Below, one piece after another: positions 18,154-27,465 of a stretch of 64,000 nt of DNA; the first letter of the stretch is position 1, and each line of letters opens with the position of its first letter. Where the stretch lies: NCBI GenBank assembly GCA_020853105.1, contig JADYZM010000004.1, forward strand, positions 1 through 64,000, read 5' to 3'. The notes under the pieces were generated by a model, which ran no database searches, had not been told where the DNA came from, and worked only from the letters and a program-made list of their open reading frames with translations. The translations under genes were made by a program, and so were the position numbers. This stretch comes from Flavobacteriales bacterium (lineage in GTDB: Bacteria; Bacteroidota; Bacteroidia; Flavobacteriales_E; Vicingaceae).

Positions 18154-19056
18154 TTAATTAATCAATTCAGTTCTGATTTGTGATACTTTATCACTGATAG
18201 CTTTAAGTTGTTCGGCTGAAATTATAACTTCTGTTGTACTGTTAATTGTTGTTACTTTGTTTTTTGCATCAACTGTCGGTTTAACGTAAGTATAAACGAT
18301 TTCAATTTTTGAAAAAAGGTCGTCCAATTCTATTAATTTATCAATGAAAGGAGTGTAATCAGAATTGCTGTAGTATGGAGTTAATATTTTAATCAAATTA
18401 CTGATTGTATTTTTTTGCTCACCAATTCTTTTGATAATTTCTTTGTTGTTAGTCATCTTTGCAGCATTTACAGCAAAATATAAACTCTCTATCCAACCTC
18501 CGGCAAGAATAACAGCTCCAATATCATTTTGTTGGTTGTTTTTTAAGTATCTATCACTAGCTTTATATGCATCAGAAACCATTGAAAGAATAGAGTCTTG
18601 ATTTCCGATATTTTTTTCAAAACGATTAACTAATTCCATGTCAAAAGCACTACTAACTCCTAAATCATCACCAATAGATTTAATGGCTGTTAAAAAAGAG
18701 ATTGCATCTTGTGTTTGTTCGTAAAGAGTAACATAACCTAAGTCAGCACCATAAATACCAAGATTTACTGCTTTTTTAAAATTGGTTGAATATTTAGTAA
18801 CGTTAGAGGGAATATTTAGGATGTCCTTGTTGTAATTTGTCCCGGAGTTTTTTATTAGTGTTGCTGTTTGGATTGGAGAAGGAATACTAAAAACTTTACC
18901 GTCAATTTCTAGAAGTTGAGACTGTTTTGGGTTAATTTCTTCTTGAACTTCTTCTGTTTCTTCAGTTGGTTTATCTCCACCACAACTAGTTGCAATTATA
19001 GCAATACAGGTTACGATTATGAGTTGTTTCTTGAAGTTAAATAATTTTTTTACCAT
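18154..19056 (-). CDS. Secreted lipoprotein, alpha-helical, unknown function
   Basis: Starting at the ATG at 19056 gives a 300-residue protein (an upstream ATG at 19095 would put charged residues ahead of the signal peptide). The signal QLIIVTCIAIIATSCGG has a lipobox ending at TSC. An acidic linker (EETEEVQEEI) follows, then a mostly helical domain. Helices such as YGADLGYVTLYEQTQDAISF and LAGGWIESLYFAVNAAKM suggest a TPR-like or bundle fold. The family is not recognised. It is probably transcribed with the small secreted protein downstream (29-base gap). Confidence 0.68.
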   Translation of the reverse strand: MVKKLFNFKKQLIIVTCIAIIATSCGGDKPTEETEEVQEEINPKQSQLLEIDGKVFSIPSPIQTATLIKNSGTNYNKDILNIPSNVTKYSTNFKKAVNLGIYGADLGYVTLYEQTQDAISFLTAIKSIGDDLGVSSAFDMELVNRFEKNIGNQDSILSMVSDAYKASDRYLKNNQQNDIGAVILAGGWIESLYFAVNAAKMTNNKEIIKRIGEQKNTISNLIKILTPYYSNSDYTPFIDKLIELDDLFSKIEIVYTYVKPTVDAKNKVTTINSTTEVIISAEQLKAISDKVSQIRTELIN

Positions 19057-19156
19057 TTTTTTAATTTTAAAGTGGATTTTTTTTCTCAATTGCAAATAAA
19101 CAAAAAATCTTTGTTACTAACCAATTTATATTTCGATAAATCTAAACTATTTTATG

Positions 19157-20935
19157 TTAATTGTTGAAAATGTTGGTACGAATTAGATAAAATCGCAACA
19201 CAAAAAATGAAATAATTGCAGAAACAAAACAATAAAAACTGGTTAAGTATTCTTGTAATATCAGTTTGCCGGTAAAAAATAAAAGGGAATAGGTAAATAG
19301 AATAGAACTAATCCAACATACAAAAAGATTAAACAAATTTGATTTAGTTACAGATGAAGTTTTAAATGGTTTCCAATTTCCGTCAGGACGTACTTTAGTA
19401 TAGAAATTCTGAAGAACAGATTTTTCTGTTTGTTTCGTTATAAAAGTTGCAACTACCCAACTTATGGTTGTGAAGACTACTGTAAAAATAAATGGACCTC
19501 TGTTTTCAACAAACTCATCACCAAAATAATTTACCAATACAAAATGACCTATTAAATAACCAGCAAAAGGAGCTAATGTTGCAACAATCTCACTCCACGC
19601 ATTAATTCGCCACCAATACCATCTAAGAATAAGAACAAGGCCTAACCCCGCACCGCATTCCATAATAAATTCCCAGACAGCAGCAATTGAATTGATTTGG
19701 GTGGTAACAAAAGCTCCAAAAATCATAATTAAAATTGTAGTAAGTTTTGAAACCAAAACATAGTGTTTTTCTTCTTTTTCTGTAGCAATTTCATTATGAG
19801 GCTTCTTAATAAATCTTTTATAAAAATCATTAACCAGATAACTAGCTCCCCAATTTAATTGAGTTGAGATAGTGCTCATGTATGCAGCCAAAAAAGCTAC
19901 AAACAGAAGCCCTTTTAATCCAACGGGAAGAAAATCTTTCATGGCATAAACAAAACCTAGTTTTTTATCAGTTAAATCTGGATATAAAATAACTGAACAC
20001 AAACCTACAAGAATCCAAGGCCATGGTCTGATGCAATAATGAGCAATTTGGAAAAATAAAGTAGCAAAAACAGCATTTTTTTCGTCTTTAGTACTCATCA
20101 TTCTTTGTGCTATATAACCACCACCACCGGGTTCCGCCCCAGGATACCAACTTGCCCACCATTGTATTGCTGCAAATGAAAAAAATGCGCCCACACTAAT
20201 ACTTAAAGTAGAAACAACATCTGAACCCGATGAGCTGATTTGTGGTAAAAAATTCAATGAACCTTCCGGAAGTTTTGATTTCATTCCTTCAATACCACCA
20301 ATTTTATCAGAATTTACCACAATTACAGCTAATATTATGCAGCCTATCATGGCAATAGCAAACTGAATAGTATCTGTTATTGCTACTCCCAGTAATCCAG
20401 ATAATGAGGAATATATCATTGTAATTAGCAATATACCAACCATATACCAAAAAGCAATTGATGAATCAACATCAAAGAAAACAGTAATAATAGAAACCAT
20501 TGCCAGGTTCACCCATCCGATTATTAATACATTCATAAACAATCCAAGGTATATCGATTTGAACCCTCTAAGAACAGCGGCTGCTTTTCCACTGTATCGG
20601 AGCTCAATTAATTCCAATTCGGTTAATACGTTGGCACGTCGCCACAAATTGGCAAAGAAAAAAGTAGTTAACATTCCACCAATTAAAAAATTCCACCAAA
20701 TCCAATTTGATGAAATTCCATCTTTTGCAACAAGCTCAGTAACTGCCAAAGGAGTATCAGCAGCAAATGTTGTCGCAACCATTGACATTCCGGCAATGTA
20801 CCACGGAAGGTTTCTTCCTCCAAGAAAAAAACTAGCTAAATTTGTGCTACCTTCTGTTTTATAATTTAACCCAATCAGCAATGACAACAATAAAAATGCT
20901 GCTATAATAATCCAATCTATAAGCTCTAAAATCAT
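19157..20935 (-). CDS. Sodium/solute symporter (SSS family)
   Basis: Taking the ATG at 20935 (MILELIDWIIIAAF) rather than the in-frame ATG 36 bases earlier gives 592 residues with about thirteen to fourteen helices. Family signs are the early FFLGGRNLPWYIAGMSMVATTFAADTP motif, which lines the Na+ and substrate path, and the later region GLLFVAFLAAYMSTISTQLNWGASYLVND. SSS members import sugars, amino acids, vitamins or carboxylates with Na+; the specific substrate is not clear. It is divergent from the DUF58 gene. The start is preferred because the upstream residues are polar and not conserved in the family. Confidence 0.88.
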   Translation of the reverse strand: MILELIDWIIIAAFLLLSLLIGLNYKTEGSTNLASFFLGGRNLPWYIAGMSMVATTFAADTPLAVTELVAKDGISSNWIWWNFLIGGMLTTFFFANLWRRANVLTELELIELRYSGKAAAVLRGFKSIYLGLFMNVLIIGWVNLAMVSIITVFFDVDSSIAFWYMVGILLITMIYSSLSGLLGVAITDTIQFAIAMIGCIILAVIVVNSDKIGGIEGMKSKLPEGSLNFLPQISSSGSDVVSTLSISVGAFFSFAAIQWWASWYPGAEPGGGGYIAQRMMSTKDEKNAVFATLFFQIAHYCIRPWPWILVGLCSVILYPDLTDKKLGFVYAMKDFLPVGLKGLLFVAFLAAYMSTISTQLNWGASYLVNDFYKRFIKKPHNEIATEKEEKHYVLVSKLTTILIMIFGAFVTTQINSIAAVWEFIMECGAGLGLVLILRWYWWRINAWSEIVATLAPFAGYLIGHFVLVNYFGDEFVENRGPFIFTVVFTTISWVVATFITKQTEKSVLQNFYTKVRPDGNWKPFKTSSVTKSNLFNLFVCWISSILFTYSLLFFTGKLILQEYLTSFYCFVSAIISFFVLRFYLIRTNIFNN

Positions 20936-21055
20936 AAATAATTTTTTATGAAAAGTACTGAGTTTTTGCACCGAAGAATTGGATGAATAAAATGATTATT
21001 AACATAAGCCGGTAAATAAAATAGAAGTGATTGAAATAATGTTAAATTTGAGTTT

Positions 21056-21982
21056 ATGAAATTCAAAATTGATAATCAACAACTGCAACAATATTCAAGA
21101 CTGGAGTTTATTGCTAAGCAGGTTGTCGAAGGGTTTATAACTGGACTTCATAAAAGCCCATTTCATGGATTTTCTGTTGAATTTGCTGAACATAGATTAT
21201 ATAATTCAGGAGAATCTACTCGACATGTTGACTGGAAATTATTTGCTAGAACTGATAAGTTATTTCTAAAACGCTTTGAAGAAGAAACCAATTTAAGATG
21301 CAGAATTGTTATAGATACTTCTTCTTCAATGTATTATCCGGAAATTGACGTGAATTCTGAGGACTACAATAAGTTAAAGTTTTCAATATATGCTGCTGCT
21401 TCACTGATGAATTTAATGAAAAAACAAAGAGATGTTGTTGGACTATCAACTTTCAGTGATAAACTTGAATTACATTCTCAAGATAAATCGAGTACTATTC
21501 ATCATAAATATTTAATAAGTGAATTAGAAAAGCTTTTAAATAACCCAAGAATTCAAGTAAAAACTTCTGCAGTAAAACCTTTACACACCATATCTGAAAG
21601 TTTACATAAACGTTCATTGGTAGTAATTTTTAGCGATATGATGGACAATACCAGCAATCAAAATGAACTTTTTTCTTCCATACAACATTTAAAACACAAT
21701 AAACATGAAGTTGTATTGTTCCACGTAGTCGATAAAAATAAAGAAATTGATTTCGCTTTTGAAAATAGACCTTATCATTTTATTGATTTGGAAACAGGAG
21801 ATGAACTAAAACTACATCCCAATGAAGTAAAGCAAAGTTATATTGAGCAAATTAATAGTTATAACAAGCAGTTAAAACGTAAATGTGGACAATATGGGGT
21901 TGAATTCGTTGAGGTAGATATTAATCAAGGGTTTCATCAAGTTTTATCGTCTTACTTGATGAAAAGAAAAAAAATGAAGTAA
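21056..21982 (+). CDS. DUF58 domain protein with vWA-like fold
   Basis: A 308-residue soluble protein with the DUF58 signature region SVEFAEHRLYNSGESTRHVD followed by WKLFARTDKLFLKRFEEE. A von Willebrand A-like MIDAS motif (IDTSSSM) lies near residue 87. DUF58 proteins normally accompany MoxR AAA+ ATPases and BatA-E proteins in chaperone-like or stress systems. Here no moxR or bat gene is adjacent, so it stands alone. Its partner, if any, must be elsewhere. It ends 64 bases before the tRNA-Asp gene. Confidence 0.87.
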   Translation: MKFKIDNQQLQQYSRLEFIAKQVVEGFITGLHKSPFHGFSVEFAEHRLYNSGESTRHVDWKLFARTDKLFLKRFEEETNLRCRIVIDTSSSMYYPEIDVNSEDYNKLKFSIYAAASLMNLMKKQRDVVGLSTFSDKLELHSQDKSSTIHHKYLISELEKLLNNPRIQVKTSAVKPLHTISESLHKRSLVVIFSDMMDNTSNQNELFSSIQHLKHNKHEVVLFHVVDKNKEIDFAFENRPYHFIDLETGDELKLHPNEVKQSYIEQINSYNKQLKRKCGQYGVEFVEVDINQGFHQVLSSYLMKRKKMK

Positions 21983-22020
21983 TTTTTTTATCACAGAGTA
22001 TTAAGAATAAAAAAAATAAT

Positions 22021-22028
22021 TAAATTTG
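22021..22028 (+). promoter_or_regulatory. -7 element for tRNA-Asp
   Basis: TAAATTTG, followed by CA, matches the Bacteroidota consensus and ends 18 bases before the tRNA 5' end. It is preceded by a long A/T tract. Confidence 0.5.
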
Positions 22029-22046
22029 CACTCCTTTAAAGGAAAC

Positions 22047-22120
22047 GGTTTGGTAGTTCAGTTGGTTAGAATACATGCCTGTCACGCATGGGGTCGCGGG
22101 TTCGAGTCCCGTCCAGACCG
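22047..22120 (+). tRNA. tRNA-Asp (GTC)
   Basis: 74 nucleotides folding into a cloverleaf. The acceptor stem is GGTTTGG with CCAGACC (one G-T wobble), the anticodon stem is CATGC/GCATG with loop CTGTCAC giving anticodon GTC at 22081-22083, the T-arm is GCGGGTTCGAGTCCCGT and the discriminator is G, as expected for Asp. CCA is not encoded. A terminator hairpin follows directly. Confidence 0.97.
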
Positions 22121-22126
22121 CAAAAA

Positions 22127-22155
22127 AAGCCTCGAAATTTTTCGAGGCTTTTTTA
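22127..22155 (+). terminator. Terminator of tRNA-Asp
   Basis: A GCCTCGAA/TTCGAGGC stem with a 4-base loop, followed by six Ts. It begins 7 bases after the tRNA. Confidence 0.85.
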
Positions 22156-22235
22156 ATTTTAGATAAGCAAAATCACTGATACAATAAATTTATTATAAAT
22201 ACGTATTTTAGCAGTACTTTATTGCATTTTATTAA

Positions 22236-23384
22236 ATGAGATATTCTCTGGTATTTATTTGTTTTTTTATCCTTCATTATGTTCAGGCTCAAAATGGTGG
22301 AAACAGTACATACCAATTTTTAAACGTACCTGTTTCTGCAAGAGTTGGCGGAATGGGAGGTAGTGCTCTTTCAATAAAAGACGATGACCCAAACCTAACT
22401 CATTTCAATCCATCATTACTAACACCAGCAATGAGTACATCAATTACTTTAACGTATTTAAATTTTTTTGCAGATATTAATTATGGTTATGTGTCATATA
22501 TTCATGATTTTAAAAAGTGGGGTACTTTTTCGGGAGGAGTGAATTATATAAATTATGGGCAGTTCAAAGAAACAGACTCAGGAGGGAACGAGATGGGTAA
22601 TTTTACTGCCGGTGAATATGCATTTGTTTTAGGTTGGGGAAGGAGTATAGATTCATCATTTTCTGTAGGAGCCAATTTAAAACCTATATACAGCAACTTA
22701 TACGAATACAATTCCTTTGGAATGGCTGCTGATATTGCTGCTACATATTACAAAAAGTCGTCAAATATTGGAATATCGGTATTGTTGAAAAATATGGGTA
22801 TGCAACTTACTACCTATGTAGAAGGTAGAGAAAGAGAACCAATACCTTTTGAAATACAAGCCGGAGTTTCTAAAAAGTTAAAATATGTACCCATTCGATT
22901 ATCTCTTGATTTTCATAATTTGCAAAATTGGAATTTAGCGTATAATGATTCAACCTATTTAACAAACACAAATAAAAAGCTTTCAGATGAAGACAAAGCA
23001 GAACGTAACCAGGTTGGCTATTTTGATGAATTATTTCGACACATTGTTATCGGTGCTGAAGTTATCCCATCAAAAAGTTTTAGTGTTCGTTTTGGGTTCA
23101 ACGTAAAACGTCGTGCAGAATTAGGATTAGACGACCAAGCAGGGCTTTCCGGGTTAAGTTGGGGATTTGGTTTTCGTGTAAAGAAATTTTATTTTAGCTA
23201 TGGCAGTGCCAGATATCATCTTGCGGGATCTTCAAATCATTTTTCTGTAACTACCAATATTGGAGATTACTACAAAAAAGAAACAGTTTCAGATTTTAAT
23301 CAAGAAAAACCAATTAAAGACAAAAAACAGAAGAAGAGTAGATTAAAAAATGAGAATAATGAAAAAGATAGTAATAGCAATTGA
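22236..23384 (+). CDS. porQ: Type IX secretion system protein PorQ
   Basis: A 382-residue outer-membrane barrel of the PorV/PorQ (FadL-like) group with a signal peptide (residues 1-18, ending VQAQ). The PorQ opening YQFLNVPVSARVGGMGG followed by DDDPNLTHFNPSLL is diagnostic. Later strands include KLKYVPIRLSLDFHNLQNWN and SGLSWGFGFRVKKFYFSYGSA. In the type IX system PorQ is associated with the PorU-PorV-PorZ attachment complex that processes and anchors cargo at the cell surface. Its C-terminal tail is Lys-rich. The gene overlaps cmk, a neighbour pairing I recall from other Bacteroidota. Confidence 0.9.
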   Translation: MRYSLVFICFFILHYVQAQNGGNSTYQFLNVPVSARVGGMGGSALSIKDDDPNLTHFNPSLLTPAMSTSITLTYLNFFADINYGYVSYIHDFKKWGTFSGGVNYINYGQFKETDSGGNEMGNFTAGEYAFVLGWGRSIDSSFSVGANLKPIYSNLYEYNSFGMAADIAATYYKKSSNIGISVLLKNMGMQLTTYVEGREREPIPFEIQAGVSKKLKYVPIRLSLDFHNLQNWNLAYNDSTYLTNTNKKLSDEDKAERNQVGYFDELFRHIVIGAEVIPSKSFSVRFGFNVKRRAELGLDDQAGLSGLSWGFGFRVKKFYFSYGSARYHLAGSSNHFSVTTNIGDYYKKETVSDFNQEKPIKDKKQKKSRLKNENNEKDSNSN

Positions 23385-24051
23385 CGGATATTCTTCTTGT
23401 GGAAAAAGTACGCTAGCAAAACAATTAGCCAAAGAATTAGGATATGTATATATTGATACAGGGGCTATGTATAGAGCCGTTGCATACTATGCTGATTCGT
23501 GTGGTTATTTCGATTCAAATTCATTAGCTGTTACTGAATTAATAAAAGATTTACCAAAAATTTTGATTTCGTTTAGATACAATTCTTCTTTAGAAAAATC
23601 TGAAACCATATTGAATGGACAGAACATCGAGCAACATATACGTTCAATTAAAATTTCAAATTATGTTAGTAAAATAGCTCAAATAAAAGAAGTTAGATTA
23701 AAATTAATTGAACTTCAACGGGCTATGGGTAAAGAGAAAGGGATAGTAATGGATGGGAGAGATATTGGTTCTGTTGTTTTTCCAGATGCTGAGCTCAAAT
23801 TGTTTATGACAGCAAGTCCAGAAATTAGGGCACAACGCAGATACGATGAATTAGTTGCAAAAGGTGAGAAAGTTACCTTTGAAGAAGTGTTTTCAAATAT
23901 TATTTTAAGAGATAATGACGATACAACAAGGTCAGAAAACCCATTGATAAAAGCTAGTGATGCTGTAGTCATTGATAATTCTGAATTAACACAAGTAGAA
24001 CAGTTTGAAATAACTCTAAAAATGGCACTTTCAAAAATTAACGAAAAGTGA
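23359..24051 (+). CDS. cmk: Cytidylate kinase
   Basis: Phosphorylates CMP and dCMP with ATP. The P-loop is AIDGYSSCGKSTLAKQLA and is followed by YVYIDTGAMYRAVAY, the family signature. Substrate and lid motifs VMDGRDIGSVVFPDAELKLF and RRYDEL are present. Two in-frame starts exist: 23350 (MRIMKK) and 23359 (MKKIVIAIDG). The second places the P-loop at the usual distance and gives 230 residues. Either way, the start lies inside the 3' end of porQ (26-35 base overlap), so translation is probably coupled. Confidence 0.95.
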   Translation: MKKIVIAIDGYSSCGKSTLAKQLAKELGYVYIDTGAMYRAVAYYADSCGYFDSNSLAVTELIKDLPKILISFRYNSSLEKSETILNGQNIEQHIRSIKISNYVSKIAQIKEVRLKLIELQRAMGKEKGIVMDGRDIGSVVFPDAELKLFMTASPEIRAQRRYDELVAKGEKVTFEEVFSNIILRDNDDTTRSENPLIKASDAVVIDNSELTQVEQFEITLKMALSKINEK

Positions 24052-24128
24052 TTGAATTGTATATTAATCGAAAAATCAAATTTTATATCATAAATTATAG
24101 GTAAATTCGCATAAACTAGCTAAAAGTT

Positions 24129-25196
24129 ATGGTGGATGTTGTAAATATTAACGTAGAAAAAGTTAATCAGTCTAGAATCAAAGAAGTGGATTTTGATAAG
24201 ATTGTGTTTGGAAAAGTATTTTCTGACCACATGTTTGTTGCGGACTATAAAAATGGAGAGTGGAGCGATCTGAAAATCCAACCCTATTCGCCAATCAGTT
24301 TAAGCCCTGCTTGTGCTGCATTACATTATGGACAGGCTATATTTGAAGGGATGAAAGCCTATAAAAATGAAAATGGAGAGGTGTTGTTGTTTAGACCCTA
24401 CGATAATGCAAAACGCATTAATATTTCTGCAAGAAGAATGTGTATGCCAGAAATTCCTGAAGAAATATTTATTGAGGGACTAAAAAAGTTAATTTCATTA
24501 GATTCAGCGTGGATACCTTCTGGCGAAGATAGTTCATTATATATCAGACCTTTTATGTTTGCTAGTGAACAATTACTAGGTGTTAGACCAGCTGATGAAT
24601 ATAAATTTATAATTTTTACAGCACCTGTTAATTCCTATTATAGTGTGCCTGTTAATGTAAAAGTAGAAACAGAATTTTCCAGAGCAATGGAAGGTGGAGT
24701 TGGTTTTGCTAAGGTAGCCGGGAACTATGGTGCAGCACTATATCCAGCAAAAATGGGACAAGATAAAGGATACCAACAATTGGTGTGGACAGATTCAGCC
24801 ACACATGAATATATTGAAGAATCCGGAACAATGAACGTAATGTTTCAAATAGGGAATAAATTAATTACTCCAAATCTTGATTTGAAAACTACGCTTGCAG
24901 GAATAACTCGTGATAGCGTTTTAACAATTGCAAAAGAGTTAGAATATGAAGTTGAAGAGAGAAGAGTTTCTGTTAAAGAGATTATTGAATCTGCAAAAAA
25001 TGGTAGCTTAAAAGATGTTTTTGGAACAGGTACAGCAGCAACAATTGCTCAAATTGTTTCTATTACATTAAAAGGAGAGCGATTTGAATTACCTCCAATT
25101 GAAAACAGAGCGATATCAAATTCAATTTCCAAGAAATTAATGGATATAAAAAAAGGTAGGGTAGAAGATAAATACGGATGGGTTCTTAAACTCTAA
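24129..25196 (+). CDS. ilvE: Branched-chain amino acid aminotransferase
   Basis: A 355-residue PLP enzyme of fold type IV that interconverts Leu, Ile and Val with their 2-oxo acids using glutamate/2-oxoglutarate. The length and motifs match the eukaryote-like (BCAT) class: ALHYGQAIFEGMKAYK, the PLP lysine in GGVGFAKVAGNYGAALYPA and EESGTMNVMF followed by GTGTAATIA. In a propionyl-CoA-capable organism it also starts the catabolism of Val and Ile towards methylmalonyl-CoA, for which the mutase is present at 54.6-58.2 kb. It is followed by a strong terminator. Confidence 0.95.
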   Translation: MVDVVNINVEKVNQSRIKEVDFDKIVFGKVFSDHMFVADYKNGEWSDLKIQPYSPISLSPACAALHYGQAIFEGMKAYKNENGEVLLFRPYDNAKRINISARRMCMPEIPEEIFIEGLKKLISLDSAWIPSGEDSSLYIRPFMFASEQLLGVRPADEYKFIIFTAPVNSYYSVPVNVKVETEFSRAMEGGVGFAKVAGNYGAALYPAKMGQDKGYQQLVWTDSATHEYIEESGTMNVMFQIGNKLITPNLDLKTTLAGITRDSVLTIAKELEYEVEERRVSVKEIIESAKNGSLKDVFGTGTAATIAQIVSITLKGERFELPPIENRAISNSISKKLMDIKKGRVEDKYGWVLKL

Positions 25197-25203
25197 TAAA
25201 CAA

Positions 25204-25238
25204 CAAAAAATAGACTGAATTTTCAGTCTATTTTTTTT
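25204..25238 (+). terminator. Terminator after ilvE
   Basis: A long A/T-flanked stem with core TAGACTGAA/TTCAGTCTA and a T-run of eight, lying 7 bases past the ilvE stop. The A-run on its other side could let it work in both directions. Confidence 0.8.
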
Positions 25239-25365
25239 GAACATCATAACTTCCAATTTTCATTTTCAAAAACTGAATAATCTATTGCTGAATTCTCAAT
25301 GTTTATAGTTTGTAAAGAGTTTTACCAATACATTCAAATTAATAATAGAAAAAAATCTTGTGGTA

Positions 25366-27054
25366 CTACATTTTTGAATTTATTAACTCAATCGTATTTT
25401 TTTCAATTGCAACTGCCTTTAAGTAAATTTCTTCCCCTCTTTTAAGAATGTCTTCAGCAAAAACTCTGTCTTTTATGTCCTTTGCATTGATTTTTACATT
25501 AAAAAAAGCACCCGTAATTGAAGTTTTTGCACATAAAATACCAACAGCAGAATCAGAAAGAGATGATTGCATACCATCTTTTAGCATTGCTTGCATAACT
25601 TCCATAGATTGAAATGCTGTTTCCATAACAGTGAAAGGAACAATGGTAGCATATTTTGTAGCATTTTCTATAGCTTCAGCTCTTACCTTTTTTTGTTCAT
25701 CAGTTTCTTTTGGCATTCTAAATCCATCAATAATCTTATTGAATGCATTGGTATCTTCATCAATGAGTTGCAACAGTTTACTTTTATATTGCTGCCCTTT
25801 AACAGCCCAAGTTGAAAATTCTTCCCAACGGTGGTCCCATTCTTTTTTATGCCCAGAAAGATTAGCTACCATTGTTCCCAAAGCGACTCCAAGTGCCCCG
25901 ACTAGTGCCGAAATTGAACCACCTCCAGGTGCCATAGATTCCGCCGCCGTTTCATCGGTAAATGCTGTAACTGTTAAATCAACTAATTTTTTTTGTTTAT
26001 CCGCATCTTCCAGAACATATTCAATAATTTTTTCTCTTGGATTAAATGGTTTAAGCTCGTCTAACCCTAAAGATTTTATAGCAATTTTTATTTTTTCTGA
26101 TTCAGAGCACCCTAGAGAACGTTGTTGTTTTATTAAATAGTAATCAGCAGCATCTAACATAGCTTTTAATGGTATTAAACCTATTAGCTCAGAACCGGTT
26201 ACTCTCAATCCTCGCAAATTTGCTGCCTTGTCGCTTTCATCAAACGCAATATGCATAGGTGTTATGCTTATATTGGTTAAATTGTATGAAATTTGAGCAA
26301 TACCATATTCTTCGATATACCAACCAATACCTTTAATAGCTTTAAGCTTACCAGCTATTCGAATTGGCTCTCCATTTTCGTCTAATATATTCTTCCCTTT
26401 TTCATCGGTTTTTACACGACCAGCTTCTCTAATGTCAAAAGCTATTGCATTAGCACGCCTTGTGGACGTTGTGTTGAGGTTTACATTATAAGCAATTAAA
26501 AAATCTCGTGCACTTATTGCTGTTGCCCCAGATTGTTGAACTTTTTCATTAAATTTATTTGGACCATAATCGGGTTTCCAATCTGGGTTATTTAACTTTT
26601 CTTTTAGTCCTTCATATTCTCCGGCTCTACAATTTGCAAGGTTTTTTCGTTTGGGCTCTGTTGCTGCATTTTCATAACAATAAACGGGGATTTGCAATTC
26701 ATTTCCAACCCTTTCTGCCAAAAGATGAGCATATTTTGCTGTTTCTTCCATAGTAATTCCACTGATTGGAATTAAAGGACAAACATCTGTGGCACCAAAA
26801 CGAGGATGTTCACCAGAGTGTTTGCTCATATCAATCAATTCGGAAGCTTTTTTTATCAATTGAAAAGCTGCTTCTACAACCTTTTTAGGCTCACCAACAA
26901 AAGTTATAACTGTACGGTTTGTGGCTTTTCCCGGGTCAACATCAAGTAATTTAATACCTTCTATTTTTTCAACTACTTCTGTAATAGCACTTATTTTTGC
27001 TGTGTCCCTTCCTTCGCTAATGTTGGGAACACATTCTATCAATTGTTTTTCCAT
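25366..27054 (-). CDS. ftcD: Glutamate formimidoyltransferase / formimidoyl-THF cyclodeaminase fusion
   Basis: A 562-residue bifunctional enzyme of histidine breakdown. Residues 1-330 are the formiminotransferase (opening QLIECVPNISEGRD, then DVDPGKATNRTVITFVG and HPRFGATDVCPLIPISG), which moves the formimino group of N-formimino-glutamate to tetrahydrofolate. Residues about 355-562 are the cyclodeaminase (AAESMAPGGGSISALVGALG) that releases ammonia to give 5,10-methenyl-THF. The fused form is common in animals and in Bacteroidota. No other histidine-utilisation genes (hutH, hutU, hutI) are adjacent. Confidence 0.95.
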   Translation of the reverse strand: MEKQLIECVPNISEGRDTAKISAITEVVEKIEGIKLLDVDPGKATNRTVITFVGEPKKVVEAAFQLIKKASELIDMSKHSGEHPRFGATDVCPLIPISGITMEETAKYAHLLAERVGNELQIPVYCYENAATEPKRKNLANCRAGEYEGLKEKLNNPDWKPDYGPNKFNEKVQQSGATAISARDFLIAYNVNLNTTSTRRANAIAFDIREAGRVKTDEKGKNILDENGEPIRIAGKLKAIKGIGWYIEEYGIAQISYNLTNISITPMHIAFDESDKAANLRGLRVTGSELIGLIPLKAMLDAADYYLIKQQRSLGCSESEKIKIAIKSLGLDELKPFNPREKIIEYVLEDADKQKKLVDLTVTAFTDETAAESMAPGGGSISALVGALGVALGTMVANLSGHKKEWDHRWEEFSTWAVKGQQYKSKLLQLIDEDTNAFNKIIDGFRMPKETDEQKKVRAEAIENATKYATIVPFTVMETAFQSMEVMQAMLKDGMQSSLSDSAVGILCAKTSITGAFFNVKINAKDIKDRVFAEDILKRGEEIYLKAVAIEKNTIELINSKM

Positions 27055-27085
27055 GTATGTAAAATGTTTTGTTTTTGACAGTTAA

Positions 27086-27093
27086 CAAAACTA
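27086..27093 (-). promoter_or_regulatory. -7 element upstream of ftcD
   Basis: The reverse strand reads TAGTTTTG, a match to TAnnTTTG, 31 bases ahead of the ATG. No clear -33 box was found. Confidence 0.38.
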
Positions 27094-27213
27094 CAATTTG
27101 AACTAGCAATATGCATTTAAATGTGGAATATATTTTTAAACAATAGAAATAATGATTAAAATTTGATACAACAAAAAAATAAATAAAATGTTTCGATATG
27201 TAAAAAGTATAGT

Positions 27214-27221
27214 TATATTTG
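27214..27221 (+). promoter_or_regulatory. -7 element for the tRNA-Pro/tRNA-Arg unit
   Basis: TATATTTG, followed by CA, matches the consensus 23 bases before tRNA-Pro. A TTTC sequence at 27191-27194 sits at the right 19-base spacing for a weak -33 box. Confidence 0.48.
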
Positions 27222-27244
27222 CACCCGCGAAAACAACACCGAAT

Positions 27245-27318
27245 CGGGGTGTAGCGTAGCCCGGTATCGCGCCTGCTTTGGGAGCAGGAGGTCGTAGGTT
27301 CGAATCCTGCCACCCCGA
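27245..27318 (+). tRNA. tRNA-Pro (TGG)
   Basis: 74 nucleotides. The acceptor stem is CGGGGTG/CACCCCG, the anticodon stem is CCTGC/GCAGG with loop TTTGGGA giving anticodon TGG, the T-loop is TTCGAAT and the discriminator is A. The initial C and the CCCGG D-loop are typical of bacterial tRNA-Pro. CCA is not encoded. Confidence 0.97.
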
Positions 27319-27320
27319 CA

Positions 27321-27347
27321 AAAAAACCAACATTTCGTTGGTTTTTT
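27321..27347 (+). terminator. Terminator after tRNA-Pro
   Basis: An 11-bp stem AAAAAACCAAC/GTTGGTTTTTT with loop ATTTC, located between the two tRNA genes. It may be partial, because no separate promoter for tRNA-Arg is visible in the few bases that follow. Confidence 0.65.
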
Positions 27348-27354
27348 GGTTATT

Positions 27355-27428
27355 GGTCCGCTAGCTCAGCTGGATAGAGCAACTGCCTTCTAAGCAGTAG
27401 GTCTCAGGTTCGAATCCTGAGCGGATCA
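27355..27428 (+). tRNA. tRNA-Arg (TCT)
   Basis: 74 nucleotides. The acceptor stem is GGTCCGC/GCGGATC with one G-T pair, the anticodon stem is ACTGC/GCAGT with loop CTTCTAA giving anticodon TCT (reads AGA), the T-arm is CTCAGGTTCGAATCCTGAG and the discriminator is A. AGA is the arginine codon expected to dominate in AT-rich genomes. Confidence 0.96.
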
Positions 27429-27430
27429 CA

Positions 27431-27462
27431 AAAAGAGAGAGTCAAATTAACTCTCTTTTTTT
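27431..27462 (+). terminator. Terminator after tRNA-Arg
   Basis: An A/G-rich stem, AGAGAGT against AACTCTCT, with a short loop and seven Ts. It ends just before the fhs stop codon, so it may also serve fhs from the other strand. Confidence 0.75.
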
Positions 27463-27465
27463 GTT

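Noticed and set aside
25366-27054. ftcD as two separate genes
   Set aside because: The frame is continuous and both domains are complete, so it is a true fusion.
27136-27333. Two overlapping minus-strand reading frames across the tRNA-Pro gene
   Set aside because: They are translations of the tRNA (for example GWQDSNLRPPAPKAGAIPGY), a common false gene call opposite tRNA genes.
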